A DNA stretch of 64,000 bases, taken from NCBI GenBank assembly GCA_016932835.1, contig JAFGCD010000020.1, positions 1-64,000 on the forward strand. Direction: 5' to 3'. The number at the start of each line of letters is the position of its first letter. Position 1 is the stretch's first letter. Position numbers and translations under genes: made by a program. A model generated the notes under the pieces. It searched no databases and was not told the origin of the DNA. It saw nothing but the letters and a program-made list of their open reading frames with translations. Positions 44,869 to 53,238 of this stretch are shown in pieces. This DNA comes from Sedimentisphaerales bacterium (lineage in GTDB: Bacteria > Planctomycetota > Phycisphaerae > Sedimentisphaerales > Anaerobacaceae).

Positions 44869-45849
44869 CTAAAATACCGGCCCGACAGTGCCGTCTTCGT
44901 GAACCTTTGCCATAATTATTCGCTGAGAATCAACATTCCGAACCTTAACGTAATCTCCCGCCCTGCCCTGCTCAACCGCCATTCCCGTCGCCGTAATAAC
45001 AAGGCCCCCAGCGTCTATCCGGATAACTACGTTCTGATTCCGCTTGACCAGAACCGGCAGCTCCGCCGGCCCGACCATCCCCTTGACCAGAACGGTATTC
45101 CGGGAAAGGCGACGCTGGGCAACAAGCCCGTAAGGCGCACGCCAGTCGGCAGGCTCGGGATAATCCGATACCACCTGCTCGATCTTCACATTGTCCCGGC
45201 TGATAACCGCACCTGCAGGTAAGTCGGATAAAGTCACAACCTGGTGACTCTTGTACTTAAAGCGAAACCTGACTTCCCGGCTCCCGATCTCCTTGCCCCC
45301 GGAAAATGCCCCGATCCGAACCCTCCCCAAACTCGCCGAGCCGCTCCTTAAAAAACGAGGAACCAGCTTCACATCCCTCGCATGACCCTCGATAACAATA
45401 TCCGAAGGACTACCCGAAAGATCCGCACGACACAAAGACGCCGAAACCGAATTTTTCGCTATGAAAGACCGAGCCAGAGCCGCCAATTCATCCACTGTGA
45501 TTACCTGACCCTTACGCCGAACCTTAACCGCCTCCGCCCCCGTCAGTTCCACCTCTGCCCCAACGATACCGTGCGATGCGAGCCTGCTCAAAACCGTCCC
45601 GCGATTGATAGTAACCTCCTGACCCGCTGTCGAAAGCAGACCCAACGGTATCGTTTCCGCCTTCTTCGCAAGACCGGAATCGCCCCGAAGAATCCCTATC
45701 TCCCCAAGCTTCGGCACATTACCGTCTATCGCAATCTCACGAGGCAAATATATCCGAAGCACCGGAGAATCAGGCCTCGCCTCCGCTCCAAATGCCGTGA
45801 CAACCGCAAGTGCCCAAAACGTAATAACTGTAACCGTCTTGCTAACCAT
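44869..45849 (-). CDS. flgA: P-ring assembly chaperone FlgA
   Basis: Periplasmic chaperone for FlgI, 326 aa. Signal peptide (TVITFWALAVVTAFGAEA), then two domains. The C-terminal SAF/FlgA part has VTLSDLPAGAVISRDNVKIE, QRRLSRNTVLVKGMV, and the ending AGDYVKVRNVDSQRIIMAKV, characteristic of FlgA. The family tends to be shorter; the N-terminal extension here is a further SAF-like or domain-1 region. Confidence 0.9.
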   Translation of the reverse strand: MVSKTVTVITFWALAVVTAFGAEARPDSPVLRIYLPREIAIDGNVPKLGEIGILRGDSGLAKKAETIPLGLLSTAGQEVTINRGTVLSRLASHGIVGAEVELTGAEAVKVRRKGQVITVDELAALARSFIAKNSVSASLCRADLSGSPSDIVIEGHARDVKLVPRFLRSGSASLGRVRIGAFSGGKEIGSREVRFRFKYKSHQVVTLSDLPAGAVISRDNVKIEQVVSDYPEPADWRAPYGLVAQRRLSRNTVLVKGMVGPAELPVLVKRNQNVVIRIDAGGLVITATGMAVEQGRAGDYVKVRNVDSQRIIMAKVHEDGTVGPVF

Positions 45850-45862
45850 CGTTACCTCAAGC

Positions 45863-46651
45863 TTAGAACTGTGCTATCTGAATAGCCTTGCGAAGCATCT
45901 CGTCAGCCGCGCGTATCGTGCGAGAACTCGTCTCGTAAGCACGCTGAGCAGTTATCAGATTCACAAGCTCAGTTATCATCTGAACATTCGCCTTCTCCAG
46001 AAAACCGGCCTGGATAGTGCCGAAACCGTCGGCGCCGGGAGTCCCGGTAACCGGCGAACCGCTCGCCTCGCTCTGCGAAAGAAGATTGTCACCCTCGCTT
46101 GACAGCCCCGAAGAATTCGGAAAACGAGCCAACTGAATATTACCAACCACCGACTGAGCACCTGCAGACGTAGTGATATTAACCCCGCCGTCGGTCCCGA
46201 TATTCACTGCTATGGCATCCGTCGGAATCGTGATTGCAGGCTCGATAAGATAACCGCTCGTCGTCACAAGCTCGCCGTTAGGACCCTGCTGAAGAGCGCC
46301 GTCGCGAGTGTACTTGATAGAACCGTCCGGCATGCTGACCTGGAAAAAACCCTCGCCCGATATGGCGATGTCCTTGTTCCTGCCCGTATTCATCAGCTCG
46401 CCCATCGAAAAAACCTTCACCGTCGATGCCGACCGAACCCCGCTGCCAACCTCCATCCCGCTCGGAGACTTCATCCCGGAAGATACCTCCGTGCCGGGCT
46501 CGCGCATCTTGACGTAAAGCAAATCCTGAAAGTCAACCTGGCTGCGCTTGAAACCGTTCGTGTTGATGTTCGCTAAATTGTTCGCCGTAACATCGACCAT
46601 CATCTGCTGGGCAGCCATCCCCGTCGCCGCAGTTGAAAATGCTCGTAACAT
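45863..46651 (-). CDS. flgG: Distal rod protein FlgG
   Basis: 262 aa, typical length. N-terminus LRAFSTAATGMAAQQMMVDV with TANNLANINTNGFKRSQVDF, and C-terminal helix EKANVQMITELVNLITAQRA. The QDLLYV after the N-motif is FlgG-type. Exported rod subunit. Adjacent paralogue flgF lies upstream. Confidence 0.95.
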   Translation of the reverse strand: MLRAFSTAATGMAAQQMMVDVTANNLANINTNGFKRSQVDFQDLLYVKMREPGTEVSSGMKSPSGMEVGSGVRSASTVKVFSMGELMNTGRNKDIAISGEGFFQVSMPDGSIKYTRDGALQQGPNGELVTTSGYLIEPAITIPTDAIAVNIGTDGGVNITTSAGAQSVVGNIQLARFPNSSGLSSEGDNLLSQSEASGSPVTGTPGADGFGTIQAGFLEKANVQMITELVNLITAQRAYETSSRTIRAADEMLRKAIQIAQF

Positions 46652-46700
46652 CTTACTATGCTCCTTATCCTGAAAATCACATTGCTGAATGCCGACAAAA

Positions 46701-47432
46701 TTAGCTCATAGCAACGTCAATAATGCTCTTCGAAACACTGCTCTTTGATGAGACAAACTGCATATTCGCCTCGTAAAGACGAGACACCATCATCATATCA
46801 ACCATCTCTTCAACCATCTGCACGTTGGAGCCTTCCTGAAATCCCTGTTTGACAATCAGGTTCTTCGGTGCTTCCGGCCGTGCATCGCCGGACGCATGGA
46901 AACAATTCATCCCCGCTGAAACAAGATCCTTCTCGTTTTCCCCGAAGTCAATCAGCCTGAACTTCCCCGCAGATACGCCGCCGGCCGTTATCGACCCGTC
47001 ACTGCTGACACTGACCTGCGATATCCCAACATTAGCAGGAATCGTGATGGGCCCGGATTCACCCGCAACAAGCCGGCCGGCCGTATCCACTATCTGACCG
47101 TTCGAGTCCAAACGAAACATCCCGTTACGAGTGTACAGAGGACCGTCAGGGGTCTCGATAACGAAGAAACCTTTCCCGACAAGCGCAAAATCAAGACTCC
47201 GATCCGTAGCCTTAACCGGACCCTGAGTAAAATCGAACACCGATTCCAAATCAACTTCCCCGTCGGTTTCAGCCTGAGAACCCGCGCCCTGAGCCACAAG
47301 CGACCGCGAAAATGTGTTGCACCTGCGCTTGTAACCAACCGTCCCCACATTTGCGAGATTATGCGCAATGATGTTGAACTCCTGTTTCAACCCACCCATC
47401 GATGATGTAATCTGAGACATAAGATCAGACAT
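46701..47432 (-). CDS. flgF: Proximal rod protein FlgF
   Basis: 243 aa. Same fold as FlgG, with the N-motif EFNIIAHNLANVGTVGYKRR, a central FVIETPDGPLYTRNGMFRLD, and the C-terminal VEEMVDMMMVSRLYEANMQF. Slightly shorter than FlgG and placed before it, as FlgF usually is. Two nucleotides separate it from the upstream PilZ gene. Confidence 0.92.
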   Translation of the reverse strand: MSDLMSQITSSMGGLKQEFNIIAHNLANVGTVGYKRRCNTFSRSLVAQGAGSQAETDGEVDLESVFDFTQGPVKATDRSLDFALVGKGFFVIETPDGPLYTRNGMFRLDSNGQIVDTAGRLVAGESGPITIPANVGISQVSVSSDGSITAGGVSAGKFRLIDFGENEKDLVSAGMNCFHASGDARPEAPKNLIVKQGFQEGSNVQMVEEMVDMMMVSRLYEANMQFVSSKSSVSKSIIDVAMS

Positions 47433-47434
47433 AT

Positions 47435-48709
47435 TTATACTCCATGCGCCGCCGAAACCCCGGCAGCCTGCTCGCCGACCGATACCGCCTCCTTCTCCTT
47501 ACCGTTCGCTCGAAAGCAAGCCGCATTAGTCGCGCGAATTAATTCATCAACATCGGACTCGCTCAAACCCGTCAATTCCACCGCCATCGAATAACCGCCT
47601 TCGACACTATTCACATGCCGAACCTCCCCGATATCTTCCGCTATCTTAACCCGCCTCGATCCGCCTTCGCCTTCTACCTCAATTGAGCCGCCGCTCGCTT
47701 CGTCATACAAACTGAATACGACCAGCACGCGCTCCCCGGCCGCAACCTCCAGCGCGGACTCGACCAAAAGCCCAGGACCAGCCAGCTCCGTGACAACTGC
47801 GGGAACGAATCGCGGAGGAGCCCACGAATCGGACCCCGCCACGCCCTCACCGGCATCCTCGCCAGCCGAACCAGCGAACGGACTAACAAACGGAAAATGA
47901 GCAAGATAAGCACGAAGCCGAACGGAAACTCGCAAAAAACGTCGCCGGTTTACGTAACGAACCTCGTCGCTGTGATCCAGAACAAGTGTATCCCCGTCAT
48001 AACTGACAACCGAACTGTCGAACTCCCAAACCGATGTCCCCGAATAGTAACGAACACACCATAGCTCCCCGAAAACGATCTTCAACGCCTCTGAAAGCCT
48101 TACTCCAAGCTCCGAAGCGCTGTTCCTTACAACCGTGCACTCAACATCGGCCGAACCGTGACCACCCTGCCGCCGCGATGCGTAGAGCTTCCTGCCTACC
48201 GGAATCTCATGCGTCGTAAGACGACCGCTCTCATCCGATGCCTTGCTCGAAGAGCCCACCTTGCTGCCGAAACCAAGCTTCTCACGAAGTAACGCTATCT
48301 CCTTCTTAAGCTCATCGCTCTGACCGCCTTTGCCGTCAACTCCATCCTTCGCCACCCGCATCGCACCGATTCCGAAAGCGCCGCTCATCGTGAATATCGA
48401 TTCCGCGCGCTTCAGACCGGCCTGCTGCGCAACCGCAAGAAGAAGTCGAACCTCCCGACGGCTCAGCCCTCGACGCCTGCTGTTCTCTGAGAAAAGCTTA
48501 TCCTTGTTCTTGCGCTCCTTCAATATCCGATTAAGGCTGACAACCAACAAAGTGCCGACCAAAACCACCAGCACAACCACACAAATCAGAATCACAAGCC
48601 GGCCGTTACCCACATCCCCCTCGAATCGCCGAGCAGCCGACCAGCGCTCCACAGGAGTCAATCCCGCCAAGACCGATTCAACAGAATTGACTATGGCTAC
48701 TGAAATCAT
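47435..48709 (-). CDS. Membrane-anchored PilZ-like protein
   Basis: 424 aa. One membrane helix near residues 37-60 (RLVILICVVVLVVLVGTLLV), a charged linker, and a YcgR-N-like part at about 160-245. A PilZ-like domain begins at about 250 with the c-di-GMP arginine motif RRRFLR. The second motif ([DN]xSxxG) is degraded to ELAGPGLLVES, so c-di-GMP binding is uncertain. YcgR-type proteins brake the motor when c-di-GMP is high. This gene lies inside the hook operon between flgE and flgF, implying a flagellar role. Confidence 0.72.
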   Translation of the reverse strand: MISVAIVNSVESVLAGLTPVERWSAARRFEGDVGNGRLVILICVVVLVVLVGTLLVVSLNRILKERKNKDKLFSENSRRRGLSRREVRLLLAVAQQAGLKRAESIFTMSGAFGIGAMRVAKDGVDGKGGQSDELKKEIALLREKLGFGSKVGSSSKASDESGRLTTHEIPVGRKLYASRRQGGHGSADVECTVVRNSASELGVRLSEALKIVFGELWCVRYYSGTSVWEFDSSVVSYDGDTLVLDHSDEVRYVNRRRFLRVSVRLRAYLAHFPFVSPFAGSAGEDAGEGVAGSDSWAPPRFVPAVVTELAGPGLLVESALEVAAGERVLVVFSLYDEASGGSIEVEGEGGSRRVKIAEDIGEVRHVNSVEGGYSMAVELTGLSESDVDELIRATNAACFRANGKEKEAVSVGEQAAGVSAAHGV

Positions 48710-48748
48710 GCTGTCATTCCAACAAAGCGATTCGCCTGACAGTCATCA

Positions 48749-50446
48749 TTACCTGATAAGACCGCTCAACTCTCGCAGTATGTCGTTAGCTACTCGGATC
48801 GTACGAGCGTTGGCCTGGAAACCGTTCTGAGCCTGAATCATATTCACAAACTCGCTCGCAACGTCCGCATTCGATTTTTCAAGAGCCGCTCCGTGAACCG
48901 AGCCGGCGCCGCCAGTCATAGCCTGGGTCGCAACAGCTTCACCGGAATTCGCCGACGGAATAAAATAACCGTTGCCCACGCTCTCCAAACCGGATGTGTT
49001 CTGGAACAACGCAATCTGAACCGTAGCGATATCCTTCTTAATGCCGTTCGAAAAAGCGCCTATCACCACACCGGCGTTGTTGACGGAAACCGTCGAAAGA
49101 CGCCCCGCTTCATAACCGTCCTGCTCCCTCGCAACAGCCGTCGAATTCCCTGCAAACTGCGTCAGACCGTTCAACTGGCCCGCCGTACCGAAAGACATCG
49201 AAATCGTCTGAGGACTCGACGTGTCATGAGCAAATGTCACTGCGAACTCAGCCGTGTCGCCCACGGTCGTGTTCAGACCCGAATACGAACCGTTCGTCGC
49301 ATCGAACTCTATGCTGCGTATCCGCCTGTTATCCGGACTGATAGAACTCACATCGCCCGAAATAGAGGTCAGCACCATGTCCCACGTGTTCGCCGTGTCC
49401 GTGCGGACAAAAACGCCGGAAAGAACATGCTTGCCGCCAAGATTGTCGAACACCGTTATATTGACATTCTTAACCTCGTCTCCGCCGACCGTCGCCAATT
49501 CGAAATACGCCGGAAGCGTCAAAGAATCCGTCCCGTCGCTCGAACCGGTATAAGACAGAGCTACGTCGGACCGACTGTAGCCCGCTGTGTCATCCGTCAC
49601 CACTATCTTGCCGTTAACTAAGCTCGCCGTAACATTGGACGCCCCAAGCTGGCTCTCTATATAGCTCAGCACATCCGCAACGGTAGTCGTCGCACTAACG
49701 TCAAGGCCGGTCGTGTCCGCAACCGCCGTCCCGTCGGGCTGATAACCCGTAACGTAAAGCTTACCGTCCGTATCGGTCGTCCCGAAAGAACCGCTGAACT
49801 GATCCAGCGACCCTATCAGCGTCGTCGTGCTCGCCGCTGTACCGCTGCTCGTAGTCAAAGCAGCGTTAGAGGTCAGCTTCTGAGTCTGCGTCGTCACGAA
49901 CGTCGCATCCGAACTCAGATTCCCCGCAAGCACAACCTCGGATGTCTCGTTCGCCGCCATTGCAACGTCGTAGGGAACCTTTACATTGCTGTCGCCGGGC
50001 GTCTGAAATCCGTCTATCTCGCCGACAGACCCTATCCGCTGAACACGATAACCCGTCGCAGGATCCACAAGATTAGAATCCGCGTCAACCGCCAAAGCGC
50101 CCGCACGCGTATAAAGGCTCTGAGAACCGTCACTCAGAACGAAGTAACCCTCCCCCTCCATCGCAAGGTCCAGAGGATTGCCCGTATTGACGATATTCCC
50201 CTGAGCCATGTTCGGCGATATGCCGGCAATGCCGACGCCGCTGCCCATCTGCTGAGGATTCGTCCCGCCGACGGTGCTCGTAGGCTGAGAAGCCTTCTTG
50301 ATCGTCTGGCTGAGCAGCTCAGAAAAAGTAATTCGACTCGACTTGAAACCCGTCGTGTTCACATTCGCAAGATTATTACCCGCTACGTCCAACATCTTCT
50401 GGTGACCCTGAAGCCCCGTTACGCCCGCTGACAATGCAAAACTCAT
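48749..50446 (-). CDS. flgE: Flagellar hook protein FlgE
   Basis: 565 aa. N-terminal motif LQGHQKMLDVAGNNLANVNT and GFKSSRITFSELLS identify the hook/rod family. A long variable middle fits an enlarged hook subunit, and the C-terminal helix EFVNMIQAQNGFQANARTIR is FlgE-type. Located after flgD, the hook cap, in the usual order. AAGGAG before the ATG. Confidence 0.95.
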   Translation of the reverse strand: MSFALSAGVTGLQGHQKMLDVAGNNLANVNTTGFKSSRITFSELLSQTIKKASQPTSTVGGTNPQQMGSGVGIAGISPNMAQGNIVNTGNPLDLAMEGEGYFVLSDGSQSLYTRAGALAVDADSNLVDPATGYRVQRIGSVGEIDGFQTPGDSNVKVPYDVAMAANETSEVVLAGNLSSDATFVTTQTQKLTSNAALTTSSGTAASTTTLIGSLDQFSGSFGTTDTDGKLYVTGYQPDGTAVADTTGLDVSATTTVADVLSYIESQLGASNVTASLVNGKIVVTDDTAGYSRSDVALSYTGSSDGTDSLTLPAYFELATVGGDEVKNVNITVFDNLGGKHVLSGVFVRTDTANTWDMVLTSISGDVSSISPDNRRIRSIEFDATNGSYSGLNTTVGDTAEFAVTFAHDTSSPQTISMSFGTAGQLNGLTQFAGNSTAVAREQDGYEAGRLSTVSVNNAGVVIGAFSNGIKKDIATVQIALFQNTSGLESVGNGYFIPSANSGEAVATQAMTGGAGSVHGAALEKSNADVASEFVNMIQAQNGFQANARTIRVANDILRELSGLIR

Positions 50447-50491
50447 TTCTGTCTCTCCTTAACCAAACACCACTGCAAAATAAACGCCGTC

Positions 50492-50869
50492 TCAGTTACT
50501 AACCGAAATTACATCCTCAAGAGCGATCTGATGACCGTCCGCCACTAAAACGATCTTCCCATCGACATCATTGAAAACCTGTTCGACAATACCGCTGCTG
50601 ATCTCACCGGAATCACTGTCACCGACAAACGATACCTCCTTGCCTATCAGAGACGCTGCATACGTCCGCTGAACCCCGCTGAGAACATCAGAAAAACTTG
50701 TGTTCATCGATTCGAGCTGTTCGAGCTGAGAAAACTGAGCCAACTGAGAAGCCATCTCGTTATTGTCCAGCGGCTCCAGCGGATTCTGGTTCTGCAATTG
50801 AGCGATCAGAAGCGTCATGTAATCCATCTGAATCTCGCTTGCCGAACTGACTGTTTCTACTGAACTCAT
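50492..50869 (-). CDS. flgD: Hook-capping protein FlgD
   Basis: 125 aa. The conserved N-terminal half is present: MTLLIAQLQNQNPLEPLDNN followed by EMASQLAQFSQLEQLESMN. The C-terminal tudor/Fn3 domains of longer FlgDs are missing or reduced to the last 50 residues, so it is a short version. First gene of the hook operon, behind a sigma-54 promoter. CAGGAAG before the ATG. Confidence 0.92.
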   Translation of the reverse strand: MSSVETVSSASEIQMDYMTLLIAQLQNQNPLEPLDNNEMASQLAQFSQLEQLESMNTSFSDVLSGVQRTYAASLIGKEVSFVGDSDSGEISSGIVEQVFNDVDGKIVLVADGHQIALEDVISVSN

Positions 50870-50947
50870 TGATCTTCCTGCCTACATGAACCAAACAACC
50901 GTCTCTTTTCAAATAAACACGCCGCAACAACCGGCCTCACTTCATTG

Positions 50948-50963
50948 AGCAACAACCGTGCCA
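50948..50963 (-). promoter_or_regulatory. Sigma-54 promoter of the flgD hook operon
   Basis: On the minus strand: TGGCACG-GTTG-TTGCT, a full -24/-12 match with GG and GC 10 nt apart. It is 79 nt before the flgD ATG and should drive flgD through flgL. Confidence 0.92.
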
Positions 50964-51104
50964 CAACAAACGACGACACGCCTCCCGCAAAACCTAAATC
51001 CTTAAAAATGAACCACTTAAAAGAAACATCAAAATCCTTCCCGCCCCCACTGCCCGCCCCTCGACCACCAACTGATCGCACTTCGAAGGGATAATACTTC
51101 CGCT

Positions 51105-51125
51105 TGACGGAAAATCCTGCCGTCA
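51105..51125. promoter_or_regulatory. Candidate activator site upstream of flgD promoter
   Basis: TGACGG-AAAATCCTG-CCGTCA, a perfect 6-bp inverted repeat. It contains AATCCTG, also found in the region before flgB (AATCCTGACG, 3577-3586). Its distance from the sigma-54 promoter, about 140 bp, suits an enhancer. Confidence 0.35.
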
Positions 51126-51422
51126 CACGCCCGATACTGCAATCTTTCAAAGAATGTAATGCAAAACCGCACGCATCCCGAACGCCGCAGCAAAAACCGT
51201 CCCATAACAAATCACCAGACCCTCACAACCCCGCTGACAGCATTGGCAAGACGTATAATACGACTCGACGCACGATTGCGTGACATATGCAAGTCCCATA
51301 AGAAAATACGTCCGAAAGCTGCGAAGACGCCGCTCGCCCGCTGCCTGACTATTCATGCCGCTTATGTCCGATAAGCCGAATAAAAACTCCTTACGCCGTT
51401 CGTCACAGCATACTCAGTGACA

Positions 51423-51441
51423 TTATTGGTCCGTCCAATAA
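51423..51441. promoter_or_regulatory. Perfect dyad upstream of the sigma-54 activator gene
   Basis: TTATTGG-TCCGT-CCAATAA: a perfect 7-bp inverted repeat with a 5-nt centre, 85 nt before the activator ATG. Such symmetry suits a dimeric regulator and may mark the activator's own control region. A hairpin role is the alternative. Confidence 0.4.
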
Positions 51442-51526
51442 AAGATTAAAGTACTCTTACACCCGCTGACGATTTAACTGGACATCTTGTACGCGTCGCA
51501 TTTGATTGATTCTTGGTTGGGGCCGG

Positions 51527-52945
51527 ATGACTCTTAACAAAACCGTTGCAGTCAGCAGAGAAACCGAAGTCCACGAATTGGCTCGGAAAGTCAGCCGTCA
51601 GGTATTCATGGCTGATAACATCGCCGAAGCATCCGAAATCATCGAAAAACGCGACCCAGACCTCATCCTCTTCGACAAAAAATTCAGCCCTGACATCCGA
51701 ACATTCCTCTCCACAGCCGATAAAATCTCCGATGCCCCAGTCGTAATAGTCGGAACAAAGGCCGAAGAGGAAGACGACATCGCAACATTCCGGCAGATGG
51801 GGGCCTACGATTACCTCCGAGGCAAAGAAGATCACGACCGCCTCAGCCAAATTGCGATTCGAATAGGCGACCAGCCGCAATACAAACCTCAGGACGAAAA
51901 AGATGACCCCTTCTTTGCCGACCAGCTCGCAGCACAAATCGCAATCGCAGGCAAAAGCCGAGCAATCACAAATACACTCAGAATAATCAGAACCGTCGCC
52001 GCCAGCCAATGCAACCCGATCCTCATTGTCGGAGAAACAGGAACAGGAAAGGAACTCGCCGCAAGGGCCGTCCACCAAATCAGAAACCCCGATCAGCCGT
52101 TTGTCGCCCTCAACTGCGCCGCACTGACTGCAACACTCCTCGAAAGCGAACTCTTCGGACATGTCAAGGGAGCATTCACCGGAGCCGACCGAGACAAAAC
52201 AGGACTGCTCGAACTCGCCGCAGAAGGAACAATCTTCCTCGACGAAATCAGCGAAATGCCGATAAACCTCCAGGCAAAACTGCTCCGTGCGCTCCAGGAG
52301 AAAACCTTCAGAAAGGTCGGAGGAACCAGTGAAATCCGCTCAAATGCGACAATAATCGCATCGAGCAATCGAAACCTGAAAAACGAAGCAAACGCAAAAC
52401 GCTTCAGGCAGGACCTGTATTACCGCCTCGCTATAGTACCGATAATGCTTGCCCCCCTCAGAGCGCACCACAGAAAACAGGACATCCCCCTCCTCGCAGA
52501 ATACTTCCTGAAAACATCTTCTATTGCCCCAGAAAAAACCGCAAAGATCACATCACTAACGAAACTCGCTATCGAAACACTCCAAAAACACGACTGGCCG
52601 GGAAATATTAGAGAACTCAAAAACGTAATAGACAGGGCAATAATATACGAAACAACCGACAAAATCGGCGTTAACAGTATTGTTATCGACCCTGAAGACT
52701 ATGATGAGTTCGCAGAAACACCCCAGGCAAGCAGATTCAGAAACTACTCCTTGGCAAAAGCAGAGAAAGAATTGATCTCGCGAGCGCTCAAGGAGACAAA
52801 CTGGCAGAAGACACGCACCGCGGCACTGCTCGGCATTACAAGGGCGACGCTCTATGCAAAGGTCAAGCAGTACAACATCGAGCAAAAAAACCAGTCAAAC
52901 TGCGGCACTGCCCCCGAAGCCGACCCCGTAACAGCCGCATTTTAG
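51527..52945 (+). CDS. Sigma-54 activator with degenerate receiver
   Basis: 472 aa from the ATG at 51527; a TTG at 51506 is an alternative. The N-terminal receiver-like domain (1-120) has a candidate Asp50 in LILFDKKF but lacks the usual acidic pair near residues 10-12, so it may not be phosphorylated normally. The AAA+ domain is complete: Walker A GETGTGKE near 168-175, GAFTGA near 215-220 (contacts sigma-54) and Walker B GTIFLDE near 234-240. The C-terminal Fis-type helix-turn-helix (NWQKTRTAALLGITRATLY) binds DNA. A flagellar master regulator like FlrA/FlrC is likely, given the five consensus-type sigma-54 promoters nearby. Confidence 0.92.
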   Translation: MTLNKTVAVSRETEVHELARKVSRQVFMADNIAEASEIIEKRDPDLILFDKKFSPDIRTFLSTADKISDAPVVIVGTKAEEEDDIATFRQMGAYDYLRGKEDHDRLSQIAIRIGDQPQYKPQDEKDDPFFADQLAAQIAIAGKSRAITNTLRIIRTVAASQCNPILIVGETGTGKELAARAVHQIRNPDQPFVALNCAALTATLLESELFGHVKGAFTGADRDKTGLLELAAEGTIFLDEISEMPINLQAKLLRALQEKTFRKVGGTSEIRSNATIIASSNRNLKNEANAKRFRQDLYYRLAIVPIMLAPLRAHHRKQDIPLLAEYFLKTSSIAPEKTAKITSLTKLAIETLQKHDWPGNIRELKNVIDRAIIYETTDKIGVNSIVIDPEDYDEFAETPQASRFRNYSLAKAEKELISRALKETNWQKTRTAALLGITRATLYAKVKQYNIEQKNQSNCGTAPEADPVTAAF

Positions 52946-52990
52946 ACGCCCAATTTCCGCGGTTACCGCAATTCAAAAATCCCTGCCCAT

Positions 52991-53027
52991 TGTCAGATAT
53001 TCCATCGGCTCGTCTAATATTCTGACA
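52991..53027. promoter_or_regulatory. Candidate activator dyad before the 53128 promoter
   Basis: TGTCAGATATT and AATATTCTGACA form a near-perfect inverted repeat (7 bp exact plus ATATT with a one-base slip) around a 14-nt centre. It lies 100-137 bp upstream of the sigma-54 promoter, the usual enhancer distance. It could also be a weak terminator for the upstream gene, but there is no T-run. Confidence 0.4.
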
Positions 53028-53127
53028 CACAGCCCCCGGGCCTTCACACTCGAAAAAACACCGCAAATCCCCTTTTCCAGGCCGCAAAGCTCGATACAAG
53101 ACCCGCCTAAAGACTTCAAACACAATC

Positions 53128-53143
53128 TGGCATAGATATTGCT
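53128..53143 (+). promoter_or_regulatory. Sigma-54 promoter of the fliL-fliA operon
   Basis: TGGCATA-GATA-TTGCT, with GG (53129-53130) and GC (53141-53142) 10 nt apart; the last two bases of the -24 box deviate. It precedes the first gene's ATG (53239) by 96 nt and rules out the earlier in-frame ATG at 53146. Confidence 0.82.
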
Positions 53144-53238
53144 GCTTGTCAATCGCTGCATGTCCGCGTCGTGCGGTCAAGGCGCCGGCGGCAAATGGCC
53201 AACCGCCGGAAAACAGAAGGCGAAAGAACGTAAATAAT

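Larger units (their letters stand above)
50964..51526. other. Regulatory region between flgD and the activator gene
   Basis: About 560 bp with no gene I can support. It holds the dyad TGACGG-N9-CCGTCA (51105-51125), about 140 bp upstream of the flgD promoter. A GTCAC-N10-GTGAC repeat lies at 51402-51421. A perfect 7-bp hairpin at 51423-51441 lies before the activator gene. TATAAT occurs at 51254-51259 without a matching -35. Confidence 0.4.

Noticed and set aside
50866-51210. 114-aa minus-strand open frame upstream of flgD
   Set aside because: It contains the perfect sigma-54 promoter at 50948-50963, has no family motif and an odd Cys/Gly/Phe-rich composition.
51447-51475. Sigma-28-like TAAAGTAC ... 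GACGATTT before the activator gene
   Set aside because: The spacer is 13 nt instead of 11 and the -10 matches only in part.
51446-52162. 238-aa minus-strand open frame
   Set aside because: Antisense to the AAA+ activator gene; very Cys/Phe-rich shadow.
53146-53238. Upstream start giving the large TPR protein 31 extra residues
   Set aside because: The ATG at 53146 lies 3 nt past the -12 element, before the expected transcript start.
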